A program made the translations under genes and the position numbers. From Molanna angustata (taxonomy: Eukaryota > Arthropoda > Insecta > Trichoptera > Molannidae), in contig OY754972.1 of the NCBI GenBank assembly GCA_963576475.1, positions 34,138,556 to 34,202,555 of the forward strand: a DNA stretch of 64,000 nt, written 5' to 3'. Of this stretch, positions 22,190 to 33,551 are shown piece by piece; position 1 is the stretch's first letter; each line of letters begins with the position of its first letter. The notes below the pieces were generated by a model, which did not search any database, had not been told where the DNA came from, and was given only the letters and a program-made list of their open reading frames with translations.

Positions 22190-23300
22190 TTGGACCACTA
22201 TATTTTTATTGAATATTTGTCCTCATGATAGTTAATTTCAATTATATTTAGCTTTAATGCTGGGTGCAGGTAGTGTTTATTCTTAATATTACTATCCGAT
22301 TCGTCCTCACTACAGTGTCACAAGTTATTTATTTTAATTTCATTTATCTGATACGTCCTCATAACAGTCTCACAAATTATCTATTTTAATTATGCTTGTC
22401 TTCGTGAAAATTTCACGAGTTTTCTATTGAAATTTCATTTATCTGATTCGTCCTCACAACAGTCTCACAATCGTATTATTTTATATTCGCTTATCCGGTT
22501 CATCCGATGCAATTTGTTTTTGACGTATTATGAAAACTTAAGAACAAAAATGAATTGTTTTTCACAGATAATCAATTTAAATTATATTTGGCTTTAATTC
22601 TGGGTGCAGGAAGTGTTTATTCCAAAGATACTTTAGTATATAAGGTCTTTGGTTTATTCTTAATATAAGGTACTACCCGATTCTTCCACACAGTGTCATA
22701 AGTTATTTATTTTAATTTCATTTATCTGATTCGTCCTCATAACAGTCTCACAAGTTGTGTTTTTGAATTTTGTTTGTCTTCATCAAAATTTCACGAGTTT
22801 TCTATAGAAATTTCATTTATTTGATTCGTCTTCATAACAGTCTCACAAATTATCTGTTTCAGTTTTGTTTGTCTTCATGATAATTTCATGAGTTTTCTAT
22901 TGAAATTTCATTTATCTGATTTGTCCTCATAACAGTCTCACAAATTGTCTATTTTAGTTTTGTTTGTCTTTATGTAAATTTCTCGAGTATTCTATTGAAA
23001 TTTCGTTTATCTGATTCAACCTCATAACGGTCTCGCGAATTTTATATTTTTATTTTGTTTGTCTTCATGAAAATTTCATTATTTTCTATTGAAATTTTAT
23101 TTATCTGATCCGTCCTCATTACAGTCTCACAAATTGCCTTTTTTAATTATTGTTTGTCTTCATGATAATTTCATGAGTTTTTTATTAAAATTTCATTTAT
23201 CTGATTCGTCCTCATAACAGTCTCACAATCGTACGATTTTATATTCACTTATCCGGTTCATCCGCTGGAATTTGTTTTTGGGGTATTATGAAAACTTAAG
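22190..23300. repeat. ~94-bp minisatellite array, about 10 units
   Basis: The unit contains GATTCGTCCTCATAACAGTC then TCACAAATT, then TTTGTTTGTCTTCATG, and AATTTCACGAGTTTTCTATT then GAAATTTCATTTATCT. A longer period is also present: CTGGGTGCAGG (22261, 22600) and the CGCTTATCCGGTTCATCC type ending (22490, 23250) each occur twice, so part of the array was duplicated as a block of roughly 0.75 kb. No coding potential. Confidence 0.75.
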
Positions 23301-23369
23301 TACCTACCTAGATAAACTGTTTTTTTATTTGTAACTTCTAGTATACATAATTTGTACACTGGCGAGTTT

Positions 23370-23465
23370 ATTGCTAAACGGGAATTTCTTCCAACCAACT
23401 AGAGTTAATGTTTATATATTATGCTATGTTGTGCACTATGGCAATAAAGGTTATGACATGACAAA
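23370..23465 (-). mobile_element. LINE/SINE 3'-tail fragment
   Basis: On the minus strand it reads TTGGTTGGAAGAAATTCCCG then TTTAGCAATAAACTCGCC, matching the 3' UTR of the LINE at 24306-26150 and the SINE at 58984-59165. Confidence 0.45.
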
Positions 23466-23520
23466 AAATTTTTTTCGTACATATTAAAGTTATGATATAT
23501 ACACAAACATTGGATTTTTT

Positions 23521-23640
23521 TCCCTGTCGAGAGTCAGGTAGACAGCCCTGTAGGTGCCTTGAGATCCTGGTTCTCCTATAATATTCCAACATCGTCTCTA
23601 TTGGGATGATAAAAATTTGTCATAAAACATTAAATTTATA
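23521..23640 (-). mobile_element. Short retroposon-like family F, partial copy
   Basis: It shares CCCTGTAGGTGCCTTGAGA, TCCTGGTTCTCCTA and CGTCTCTATTG with the 162-bp insert at 32899-33060. The left part is missing. Confidence 0.5.
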
Positions 23641-23955
23641 TTTTGCTATCTAAAACTAATATGTAGATATAAGCGTTGGTAAAAAGTACAATGTTAAACA
23701 CGGACAATAAAGACGTTTCGGTATACTGATTCACGGAATGTTTTGTCTCCTTTGTAGTAGGTATGTATATGTATCCAGAATAATGTCACACACGTGAAAT
23801 TAATTTTTAATCAAATTATTGAGACACTTTACATATATTCTGTAAAATCAAAATAGGGTCGCACCCACCTGTCTATGTAAATCAAATTATGTTAGGTAAG
23901 TTCATATCACAAAGTCGGTACCGGTGAAATTAATTCACACTAACCCATATATGAA

Positions 23956-24235
23956 ATCTATATTATAAATTTGAATGTTTGTATCTATGTATGTATCTTT
24001 GTGTTGAATGCGCTCCTAAACCGTTCATCCGATTGCAATTAAACTTTGGTGAATTGTCGAGAGTATGCCCGGGATGGCTCCTGGATTAAAAAATGTTTCA
24101 TCTTCTTCTTCTTCATCGGGTATTAGGTCATTTTACCTATGAAGGTGGACTATCCTGTGAACTGTTCATCCGATTGCAATGAAACTTTGATGAATTGTCG
24201 AGCGTATGCCCGGGATGGTTATAATATTATCGTTT
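23956..24235 (+). mobile_element. Helitron-like 5' fragment
   Basis: It begins TCTATATTATAAATTTGAAT and runs into GCGCTCCTAAACCGTTCATC, then a TTCTTCTTC/GGTGGACTATCCTG unit followed by a second CCGTTCATCC-like repeat. It is related to 13690-14080. Confidence 0.5.
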
Positions 24236-24305
24236 CCACAAAGAATAATACAAAATCATGCATTATCCTGTTTTCCGTTTGGCGACGTATTTAGTTACAC
24301 AATTT

Positions 24306-26150
24306 CAATAATTTATTTATTTATTTATTTAAACACTTTATTGTACATTACTTAATAGCTAGTACAAATGGCGGACTTATTGCCTAATGGCAATTTCTTT
24401 CAGACAACCATCTGTGACAGTTATGAGACAAAATGGTACATGTACAAAAAAGAAAATATATATAAAACCATAAACATATTACATTTAAACACAATAAAGT
24501 AAGAAGAATATAAATATGTACATCAATGAAAATTAAACAAATCATAGATAAGACCTGTTACAACACTATGGGAGGGAAGGGAAAAAAGGAGAGGAGATAT
24601 GACTAACTACAAGAATAGGGAAATAAATGGGAAGTATGTAGGTTAAGAAATGGAAAGTATGAGCGCGCGTTTTAATCTAGTTTTGAAGGTTCCTAACGTT
24701 GGTGCAGTTCTAATGTCAAGGGCCAAGTTGTTTCATAACCGGGCAGCATGGACAGTAAATGATGATGAATAGAAAGCCGTGGCATGTGATGGGATGGCGA
24801 GGGTTCTCTCTTCTCTAGATCGAAGCGGGAGTCCATGAGAGGCCAGAGGTTGAAATCTTTCGGTCAGATATGATGGAGCATTAGGGTTGTTCAAAATGTT
24901 AAACAGAAGACAAAGAGTGTGTTGATAACGGCGCAGACGGATAGGAAGCCATTTGAGTTCCTTGCGAATAAATGATTTGTGATCGTATTTGCGAAGATTA
25001 TATATGAAACGTATGCAGACGTTTTGTAATCGATCTAATTTGTTTAGAAGTTCCTGAGTAAGATCCAAAAAGCAAAATATCTGCATAATCGAGAATGGGG
25101 AGAAGGAGAGTTTGTGCGAGCTTTATTTTGATGTTAGTTGGAAGAAATTTTTGAAGTTTTTTGATAGAGTGAATACTATAGAAAAGTTTTCTGCTGACTT
25201 CACTGACTTGTTCAGTCCAGGAAAGATGTTGATTGAATAGAACTCCTAGATTTTTCACTGTTTTGGTTATGGGTATTGCTGTGCCATTGAGTACAGGAAG
25301 GGGAATAGTGTTTGAAGTAAGTTTAGCCAGAAGTTTTGTACTCCCTATGATAATGGCGTGAGATTTGATAGGGTTAAGAAGAATACCATTTTCAGTGGCC
25401 CATTTGCTTATGTAGTCGAGATCAGAATTCACAGTTTGTATGGCATTATTTATGTCATTAGCTAAAAAATCTGTGTAGAGTTGAAGATCATCAGTATAGA
25501 TATGATAGGAGCACCGAAGGCCTCTCACAATTGGATTGATGAATATTGAGAAGAGTAGAGGAGAGAGAATTCCGCCTTGAGGAACTCCGTTTTCCAAACT
25601 AATCCAGTCGGACATTTGTTCGGAAGATATTCTGCAACGTTGTTTACGACCACGAAGATAGCTCGAGAACCAGTCGACAACGGATGAGGAGATATTAAGA
25701 AATTTCATGCGGGCTAGTAGTATGTCAAAGTCGACAGAGTTAAAGGCGCTGCTAAAGTCCAGAAGTGAAAGTAAAGTTAGTTTGGACTCATCCATTGCCT
25801 TCCTTATGTCATCTGTGACTTTGACTAAGACTGTGGTTATACTATGGCCGGCACGAAAACCAGACTGTTACGGATGTTGCAGTGAATTTGAAAGTACAAA
25901 AGAGTTGAGTTGGTTATGAACAATTTTTTCAATAACCTTTGAAAGAATAGGGAGGATTGAAATTGGTCGAAAGTCTTTTACAATTGTTGGATTAGCTATC
26001 TTTGGAAGAGGAGTAACAAATGCCTTTTTCCATGTTGAGGGAAAATTACTGGATGTGAGAGAAAAAATTATTATATGAGTTATTGGGGAGAGAGTGGATG
26101 CAAGGACCAATTTTATCATATCAATGCTTATATCATTCATACCATCATGG
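24306..26150 (-). pseudogene. CR1/Jockey-type LINE reverse transcriptase, 5'-truncated, three lesions
   Basis: This is the best-preserved coding DNA of the window. From 26150 downward the frame reads FRPISILPILSKVIEKIV, then meets an in-frame stop at 25868-25870. It continues with LLSLLDFSSAFNSVD (motif A, Asp13 of the frame starting at 25795), GVPQGGILSP (motif B, residues 70-79) and YTDD (motif C, residues 100-103, usually YADD). A one-base shift near 25065 moves to a second frame, LLNKLDRLQNVCIRFIYNLR. This ends at a TGA at 24733-24735 where the family has Trp (RL*NNLALDIRTAPTLGTF). The 3' UTR carries GAAATTGCCATTAGGCAATA and ends in (AAAT)n at 24306-24330. The endonuclease and upstream half are absent, as expected for 5' truncation. 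Confidence 0.9.
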
Positions 26151-26290
26151 CAAATCCCACAATGTGAGGTCACCAGCAATGGAAGTGCGGGTGTGCATTT
26201 CCTTATAAAATATATCCCCACACTAGAGTATCCCCACAAATTATACTTATCTCACCTAAAAAGGCACTACATTCAGAATGGAAATACATG
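26150..26290 (+). repeat. Dispersed repeat family E, copy 2
   Basis: It shows CCCACAATGTGAGGTCACCA then GCAATGGAAGTGCGGGTGTG, followed by TACATTCAGAATGG. It abuts the truncated 5' end of the LINE, so the LINE may have inserted at or beside it. Confidence 0.5.
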
Positions 26291-26320
26291 ACTTTAATTA
26301 TTTTATTCGGTCATCAAAGG

Positions 26321-26464
26321 CAACGTGTCATTTAGCTCAAGAAAATAAACAAGAAAAGATAACTCAATGTATGGAAGTGACAGTTGCTACTCACGCGACA
26401 AATGTCCCTTCAATACATTGAGTTATCTTTTCTTGTTTCTTTTCTTGAGCTAAATGACACGTTG
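26321..26464. mobile_element. Fold-back MITE with 52-bp arms
   Basis: The arms at 26321-26372 and 26413-26464 start CAACGTGTCATTTAGCTCAA and are complementary at 51 of 52 positions, around a 40-base centre. No open frame, no clear target duplication and no second copy in the window. Confidence 0.7.
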
Positions 26465-26523
26465 TCTAGACACTCTGAATACATAGTGAATAGGTACCTA
26501 TAATGTCGTACATATTACAAGTG

Positions 26524-26890
26524 CGTTCGCAAATTCAAGAATTTGATGATTGTTTCATGAATCCCACCAATGTTACATGAAACCACTCCTGGGGGGCAAG
26601 TCTGGTCCCACCGGCGAAATCAAAACCCTCACGATTACCCATATCATGGATATATGTAATTATCATATGGAGTTCTATGACATCTAAAGATATTATAGAA
26701 CTCCATATAAAAATTATATCCACGATATGGGTAATCGTGAGGGTTTTGATTTCTCAGGTTGGACCAAACTTACCCCCATGAATTATTTATTGTCTCTCGA
26801 AAAAAGAATCATTGAAATGGGACATCGTGGTATAGAATAAATTATCACTGAGCATTTATGCATAAAAAATAATCTTCTTCTTCTTCTTCA
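26524..26890 (+). repeat. Dispersed repeat family N, interrupted by a family B MITE
   Basis: The flanks (TTCGCAAATTCAAGAATTTG and AAAGAATCATTGAAATGGGA) match consecutive parts of the family seen at 55990-56270 and 63590-63960. The family B element at 26591-26777 lies between them. Confidence 0.45.
26591..26777. mobile_element. Fold-back MITE family B, complete
   Basis: Nearly the whole element is one hairpin: GGGGGGCAAGTCTGGTCCCA at the left is complementary to the right end. The inner arms ATATGGAGTTCTATGACATC and its complement meet in the middle. There is no transposase. Intact sister copies are at 43827-44011, 46759-46941 and 63220-63403. Confidence 0.8.
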
Positions 26891-27205
26891 GCCTATTTTT
26901 AATCCATTCTTGGAAATAGGCCTCCCCCTTGATCCTCCACAACTCCCTGTCTTGGGCACACTGCATCCATCTACCTCCGGCACATTTCTTGACACCTCTT
27001 CGGCTTGTTCTCGGTCGCCATTCTACGATCTTTTTGGTCCATCGTGAATCCTGGCATCTGGCAATATGCCCATCCCAGCTCCACTGGCCAGTGACCCTTT
27101 CCGCTACATCAGCTACTTTGGTTCTTTCTCTTATCATAACATTCGGAATTCTGTCCCTTATTGAAATATCCAGCAACTTTCTCTCCATAGCTTTCTGTGT
27201 CACTT
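26880..27205 (-). pseudogene. RTE-type LINE, C-terminal relic
   Basis: A 115-codon minus frame reads RDRIPNVMIRERTKVADVAE, then WSWDGHIARCQDSRWTKKIV and WMQCAQDRELWRIKGEAYFQ then EWI. This is the hallmark C-terminus of RTE-clade insect LINEs (RDRI, W.GHIAR, WRP, W...AQDR..W...GEAY...W). The 3' end is a (GAA)n tract, typical of RTE tails. Only the last ~110 codons are present; the frame itself is intact. Confidence 0.8.
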
Positions 27206-27309
27206 AACAGTTTGTGCATTATTCGTTTTGCTAGATTAAAAAATAATTGTCGTATTAAAATCTCCTCTGTTATTGATGTCGCTTTAATACATATCTAATA
27301 CTTCTTTAG

Positions 27310-27690
27310 AAAAGTTTTATCAAGGCCACATCCCCTGTTGAGTCCTCTCAACAGCGTAGAGAAAAAATCTGGCGACTGGACTCTGGAGCGGCACCATGGA
27401 TGGAACCAAATGAGAGTATCGGAGTTGGAGAGCACTAACCATACGCTCGATGGAAGACCCTCAATAGACTCAGGGTTGGCGTCACTAGATGTAAAAAAAA
27501 CTGCAAAGGTGGGGGTACCTGTCTGCATCAGATGAAATCCGATGCGAATGCGGCTCAACCCAGGATGACAGCCACTTGCTGATGTTCCCACTGATGGGAG
27601 TGATCTGTAGTCCTGGGGATCTGATTATGACAAATGACAACGCGATGTCAGTCGCTGCTTATTGAAGTGGTAGAGCTTAACCGGACACGA
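27310..27690 (+). pseudogene. Jockey-like LINE, C-terminal Cys/His relic
   Basis: The plus-strand frame near 27515-27660 reads LSASDEIRCECGSTQDDSHL then LMFPLMG and NAMSVAAY. This matches the C.CG..Q...HLL.CPL...A..VA.YW ending of Jockey-type LINEs, with Phe for the last Cys and a stop (TGA) for the Trp. Upstream frames are broken. Confidence 0.6.
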
Positions 27691-28364
27691 AAAAGAAAGA
27701 AAGACTTCTTAAGAATTTCAAATATTTTTCAAATACTCGTCTACTGGCGCTTTACTGTTTTCAAACATGATTAAATACCTATGTACAAAATAAAATAAAG
27801 GAAATGTGTAGGTATGTCTCCCAAGAGACGTTAACTTTTCTAAATCACAACCGCACAGGTGTGAGAGAAAAGAGTACATAGAATGATGTGATTAAATTTG
27901 AACCTCATGTTCGTTTGTCATACTTGAGTTGCAATTAGATTAGTCTTCGGGATACGAGGTAATTGCGGGACGACCCTGGGGAGTCATGTGAACAGAACAG
28001 AACAGAACCATTCCGAGTTTGTGCACTTGTTTGAAAACTTCCATGTTGAGGTGTCCCTTGAATATATTATTATATGTAGTATGGTTAAAATGAGAACACA
28101 TTATATATACATTACACACCTTACGAATTCGTTTCTACGCCACAATTTTCTTCTTCTAAATAAATAACAAAGATAATTTAAATAAAGAGACTCCAAAAAT
28201 ATCTCAAAAGAAAATCACGCCGAATTGATTTCCTTCTCCATTTTAGGAAATCGGTTAAAAATGATATGTTGTTCGTTGCATAAGTTGACAACGCAACGCC
28301 AGGAGCGATTTAATTGTTTTTTAAATGTCCGAATAAGAAAGAATAATTAGAAAAGATGTTTAAA
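27690..28364. other. Spacer, no gene seen
   Basis: It contains a short (GAACA)n tract near 27993-28008 and, near 28200-28260, a CGCCGAATTGATTTCC...AAATCGGTTAAAA phrase of the kind found at the ends of insect dispersed repeats. Confidence 0.4.
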
Positions 28365-29414
28365 CTAGTTGCATGTAACACATGAGATCCAACTGTCGAT
28401 AGCGATAGTATGTATAGTTGAAGAATATGTACCAAACTATAAACCCATAGATACAAATTATTGAATATTTTCAGATATTTTGTTTTCTATACAACATATG
28501 TAGGTATGTATGTCAAGATAGGATAGTATGGAGGAAGATCCTTTTTCCTACCCAGAATATGCAAATTGCATGATGGTATGTATGTATGTTTGGAGATGAA
28601 GTAACAAACTATTAAGTCTTCTTACATATTGTGTATAGGCGACTGCCATACAAAATGTATGAAGCGATGTCGTCACTAAATTCAATTTTTAAAAAAATTG
28701 TTAAAAAAAAATTGAGAACTTCTACTACAATGTTAATATTTTTTATAGAAAATTAAATTATCTAGTTGGGGTGTTTCGGCTTTTTTCGATAATTGTAAAA
28801 GTCTTGGAAATATAGGCAGTTAAACTCATAAATTTATCATAAAAAAAATATTTTTCTTAATAAAAAATGTTTGAGAAACCCTGGAATTTTTTTGAAAAAA
28901 CTAATTTGAGATTTTGTATTTGTCTATGTTTGTACCAATTTTCAGCGTTCTAGCGTTTATGGTTTCTGAGATATATGGAAAAATAAAATAAAAATTCAAA
29001 AGTTGATAACCCCTGACTGAAACAAAAATTCAAAATTCCGAGTATAAAAGTTTTGTAGGCCTGTAACTGTTTATATATTCTGAAATTTTAGGCTCTGTAA
29101 ATTGAGCGGATCAAAAGTTATAAGGGGGGGACGGACACACAGACACACACACAGACACACAGACACACACACACACAGACACACACACAGACACACACAC
29201 ACACAGACACACGAAATGTTCTACTCCGAATTCTGAGTAAATCCGTGTATGGAACATATATGCTGCGAAGCCTCTAAGTTGGTGTTTTTTGACTTCAAAG
29301 TTGGAAAAGCCATGAAAGAAGTAGACCTCTCCATACAATTCTCGCGTATTCTGGCTTGATACATTGTCGATATGTTAAGAGAACAAAGTTCTCCTGAACA
29401 AATCGACAGTTGGA
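28365..29414 (-). mobile_element. Complete non-autonomous Helitron, family A copy 4
   Basis: The ends are as in copy 1 and the A/T flanks are correct. Its body is almost identical to copy 1 (804-1828), including a shared GATACAAATTATTGAATATT variant. Most differences lie in the (CA)n tract at 29136-29212, which is longer here. This suggests recent transposition from one source. Confidence 0.82.
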
Positions 29415-29569
29415 TAATATATTGAAGAATCTTAAAAACTTAATGCGGACTTGTGTGGGATATTTGCTACTCAGTAAGCGACTGTACACAGTTTGAGCTG
29501 TCTCTTTTTTATTTCTTCTTTTACAAATCATAATCCACCATCATTAAATGTGATGGAAATTATAATTTG

Positions 29570-29845
29570 CATTAAACTAATGCTAGGTATATATACAGAG
29601 CAATGAAACACAAAGAAGTATGTACTAGGTACATATAGGTATTTCATTAAAATATCTCCACAGAGATGGAGGAAGATATTGTGGATGGAAGCAAGGAAAA
29701 TCACAAAGACAATGTTACAGGACCTGTCCTGTACAAGGCATAACCTGGCATCGGCTGGCTGTGGTGATCACTTTACGCAATTGCAGCATTCACCATGCAG
29801 CATTCCTTTTAAAATGAGTTTTGTTTTCCCTTGTGAAAGCTGTTA
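29570..29845 (+). repeat. Fold-back family G, left-arm copy
   Basis: The sequence AATGAAACACAAAGAAGTAT, GGAAAATCACAAAGAC and ATCGGCTGGCTGTGGTGATC matches the left half of the fold-back element at 47815-48250. Its last part is also shared with family F. Confidence 0.5.
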
Positions 29846-29979
29846 TATGCATCGTTATTTTGATACGCGTTCATAATTTGCACCATTAAGATACATAATA
29901 TTTTTCTAGTACAACACCGCGTTGGTACGTTGAAAAAAATAGCTATGACTTATGTCAACCAGTAAAAATCTACATAATA

Positions 29980-30971
29980 CTAGTTGCATGTAACACATGA
30001 GATCCAACTGTCGATAGCGATAGTATGTATAGTTGAAGAATAAGAATCAAACTATAAACCCATAAATCCAAATTATTGAAAATTTTAACACATGTTGGTA
30101 TATAATATGTCAAGATAGGACAGTATGGAGGTCAGTCCTGTTTTCCTACCCGGAATATGAAAACAGCATGATGGTTCTGTATGTATGTTTGGAGATTAAG
30201 TACCTATCAAACTATTAAGTCTTCTTACATATTGCGTATAGGCGACTGCCCTACAAATTGTATGAAGCAATGTCGTCACTACATTCAATTTTTATAAAAA
30301 TTGTTAAAAAAAATTTGAGATGTGCTAATACCATGCCAATATTTTTTATAGAAAATTAAATTATCTAGTTGAGGTGTTTCGGCTTTTTTCGATATTTAAA
30401 AAAAAAATGAAAATATAGGCAGTTAAACTCATAAATTTATCGTAAAAAAAATATTTTTCTGAATAAAAAATGTTTAAGAAACCCTGGAATTGTTTTGAAT
30501 AAACTAATTTGAGATTTTGTATTTGTCTATATTTGTACCAATTTTCAGCGTTCTAGCTTTTATGGTTTCTGAGATATATGGAAAAATAAAGTAAAAATTC
30601 AAAAGTTGATAACCCCTGACTGAAACAAAAATTCAAAATTCTGAGTATTAAATTTTTGTAGGCCTATAACTGTGTATATATTCTGAAATTTTGGGCTCTG
30701 TAAATTGAGCGGATCAAAAGTTATAAGGGGGGGACGGACACACACACACACACACACACACAGACACACGAAATGTTCTACTCCGAATTCTGAGTAAATC
30801 CGTGTATGGAACATATATGCTGCGAAGCCTCTAAGTTGGTGTTTTTTGACTTCAAAGTTGGAAAAGCCGTGAAAAAAGTAGACCTCTTCATACAATTCTC
30901 GCGTATTCTGGCTTGAAACATTGTCGATATGTTAAGAGAACAAAGTTCTCCTGAACAAATCGACAGTTGGA
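29980..30971 (-). mobile_element. Complete non-autonomous Helitron, family A copy 5
   Basis: Both ends and the 3' hairpin are intact. The 3' flank is T, but the base before the 5' TC is G rather than A, so the flank has mutated or the end is one base off. It has a shorter (CA)n tract at 30738-30762. It differs from copies 1 and 4 by scattered changes, so it is an older insertion. Confidence 0.78.
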
Positions 30972-30984
30972 CAATACCCGTATG

Positions 30985-31165
30985 AAAAAAATAATTATTG
31001 AAATATATTTAGTAATTCAACATTTTTAAACGTGACACTGAGTCAGGTATAATAGTACATGCACGCACATAAATTAGATTTTTAGATGCTCTTATTTTTT
31101 CAGAAGGCGCTAGACAAACAAACACACACACACACACCATCATTGCTTTATAACTTAAAGATTAA
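30985..31165 (-). repeat. Dispersed repeat family I, second copy
   Basis: Reverse complement of the block at 12800-13025, with the same (CA)n core and TCAGAAGGCG(C/T) phrase. Confidence 0.5.
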
Positions 31166-31174
31166 GCGTATGTT

Positions 31175-31239
31175 TTGATTGTCATTATATTTGGATTGAG
31201 ATTAACAGTTAATCTCAATCCAAATATAATGACAATCAA
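31175..31239. repeat. Perfect 32-bp inverted repeat with a 1-base centre
   Basis: The arm 31175-31206 (TTGATTGTCATTATATTTGG then ATTGAGATTAAC) is exactly complementary to 31208-31239, with a single A between. No mismatch was found by eye. It lies just after repeat family I. Confidence 0.9.
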
Positions 31240-32490
31240 CAGTTTCTGTTCTTGAATGTGAAAATGTACATACATATTAACATCTTATATTACTATATAG
31301 ACACAGAGGTAGGTTGGCATGTGTGTGTAGATATACAAAAGGCTGGTAGGTAATCAAATTGACGACGGACGAGGCAACTTTACCTGTTTAAGGGTAGTGA
31401 GAAAAACTAGGAGAATAAAAGGTGAATTTTATTTAGTGAACATTTCGTCTCGTGGATTGCCCTCTGCTCCGTCCTACCCTCTGCTCTTCAAACCACCCTT
31501 TAACACCAACCCTCCTACGGACCTACCTACCCGTGTCTGATTTAACCCCCATTGTTTAGTAAACACCCCGAGAGAACTGAAATGTCACGTTATCTTTCAT
31601 CTCAATAAAAAATCTGGTGTGATTTTTGTTGTCGTGTCCACGAGATTGAACCGTGTGAACTTGAAAAGCTGGGTTGTCAATTTTTAAATTTCAAAATGGA
31701 TATTTTTTATCCGATGAAAATTCTATAAATTTGCGTTGAGTACACCAAATATTGACATATTTGTTCAGTGTTCAGTCATTTTTTGTTCTTGTATAAAAAT
31801 AAAATTTGTTTTTGATTTTCATTGTTAGATACATTTATATTTCCTGCAACATGTTATGAAAAGTCAATAATATGTTTAATTAACCGAACACGATATTTAT
31901 GTTCTGATCGCCTGTAGTTTGCCGGGAACGCAATGTGTATAGCACACAACATACGTACCTACATATAATAAATTTAGTTTTTAATTAAAAATGAGCTAAA
32001 ATTCGTTAAACTTTGAAGTTGTCTGTCGGGAGGTTTCCACACTTTATAATATGTGTTGGAAAGAAATTTTCTACACTTTTGCTACCTGTTATCTGCCAAA
32101 GCCACCACGATTCAGGCATTGTAGCTAATCGTTGTTACCTGATGTGATGTACTTGCGTAGAAAATTTTCCTCCTTTATACTATGACGGTCACGGACTAAA
32201 GACTATTATTATTCCAAACCTATTGTAATCTGACATTTGTTAAAAGTATTTAGTGAATTATACATTCAATATCATACAAAAATAATGATTAATTTATGTG
32301 GATATTTAACAAATATTATCTACGGCCAAACAAATTAGATTTCGGGTTTCGTGGCTCAATGGTGGAAAATAAATACCTATTACTTCTTAACCTAGTATCA
32401 TCTAATATAAAATATCAATAAAACCATGCGTGTGAGGGATAATCCAATATTTGTTATACGACTTAACTACAAAGAGAATATTGAAAATAA
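31240..32490. other. Spacer, no gene seen
   Basis: Mostly unremarkable sequence; a C-rich stretch near 31460-31570 has no frame of note. A GTGGCTCAATGGTGG motif near 32352 resembles a Pol III A box but no B box follows. Confidence 0.4.
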
Positions 32491-33551
32491 TCCAACTGTC
32501 GATTCGTTCAAGAGAATTAAAAGAGGCAGTATAAATCCAAGACGCGTGTATGAAGGAACATTTTGTATGGCGTAGTGGACTTTTTGCATGCTAATAACAC
32601 CAAATTAGAGGCTTCGCAGCATATATGTTCCATATACGGATTTACTCAGAATTCGGAGTAGAACATTTTATGTGAGTTTTGTGTGTCTGTGTTAGGACTT
32701 CGAAACTTTTATACTCAGAATTGTGAATTTTTGTTTCAGCCAGGCGTTATCAACTTTAGAATTTTTGGTTTATTTTTCCATATATCTCAGAAACCATAAA
32801 AGCTAGAACGCTGAAAATTGACAAAGACAAATACAAAATCTCAAATTGGTTTTTTCAAAAAATTCCAGGGTTTCTCAAACATTTTTACTAAGAAAAATAA
32901 GAAGGCATAATTGATGAACGTTGCGCAAGCGAATAAAGTGATCACGTAAACCAGCCGATGACAGGTCATAAGCCCTGTAGGTGCCTCGAGTTCCTGGTTC
33001 TTCTACAATATCCCGACTTCGTCTCTATTGAGATGTTGAAAAAATGTTTGTCAATAAAAATAAGAAAAATATTTTTTTATGATAAATTTATGTGTTTTAC
33101 TGCCTATATTTCCTAAGTTTTAAAAAATTGAAAAAAGCCGAAACACCCCAACTAGACAATTTAATTTTCTATGAAAAATATTAACATTGTATTAGCACAT
33201 CTCAATTATTTTTTAACAATTTTTATAAAAAATGAATTTAGTGACGACATCGCTTCATACAATTTGTATGGCAGTCGCCTATACACAATATCTAAGAAGA
33301 CTTAATAGTTTGATACTTAATCTTCAAACATACGTATACCATCATGCTATTTTCATATTCTGGGTAGGAAAAAATGACTGACCTCCATACTATCCTATCT
33401 AGATATACATTCCTACATGTGTTCTATAGAAAACAAAATATCTTAAAATATTCAATAATTTGGTTTTATGGGTTTATAGTTTGGTATTTATTCTTTAACT
33501 ATACATACTATCGCTATCGATAGTTGGTTCTCATGTGTAACATGTAACTAG
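32491..33551 (+). mobile_element. Helitron family A copy 6 with a nested insertion
   Basis: In the plus orientation it runs from TCCAACTGTCGATTCG to the hairpin and AACTAG, with A before and T after. The 3' inverted segment reads ATCGATAGTTGG here. A 162-bp unit at 32899-33060 interrupts it. The first ~75 bases are of the variant subtype also seen at 35826-35917 and in copy 2. Confidence 0.8.
32899..33060 (-). mobile_element. Family F unit inserted in a Helitron, 10-bp target duplication
   Basis: The direct repeats TAAGAAAAAT at 32889-32898 and 33061-33070 flank it; uninterrupted Helitron copies have this site once. The unit starts AAGAAGGCATAATTGATGAA, includes CAGCCGATGACAGGTC and ends TTTGTCAATAAAAA. 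A 10-bp duplication with an A-rich end suggests retroposition (SINE-like), but I see no clear Pol III promoter. Confidence 0.7.

Noticed and set aside
22190..23300. CRISPR-like array
   Set aside because: Units are long, diverged and lack short unique spacers, and the DNA is clearly eukaryotic.
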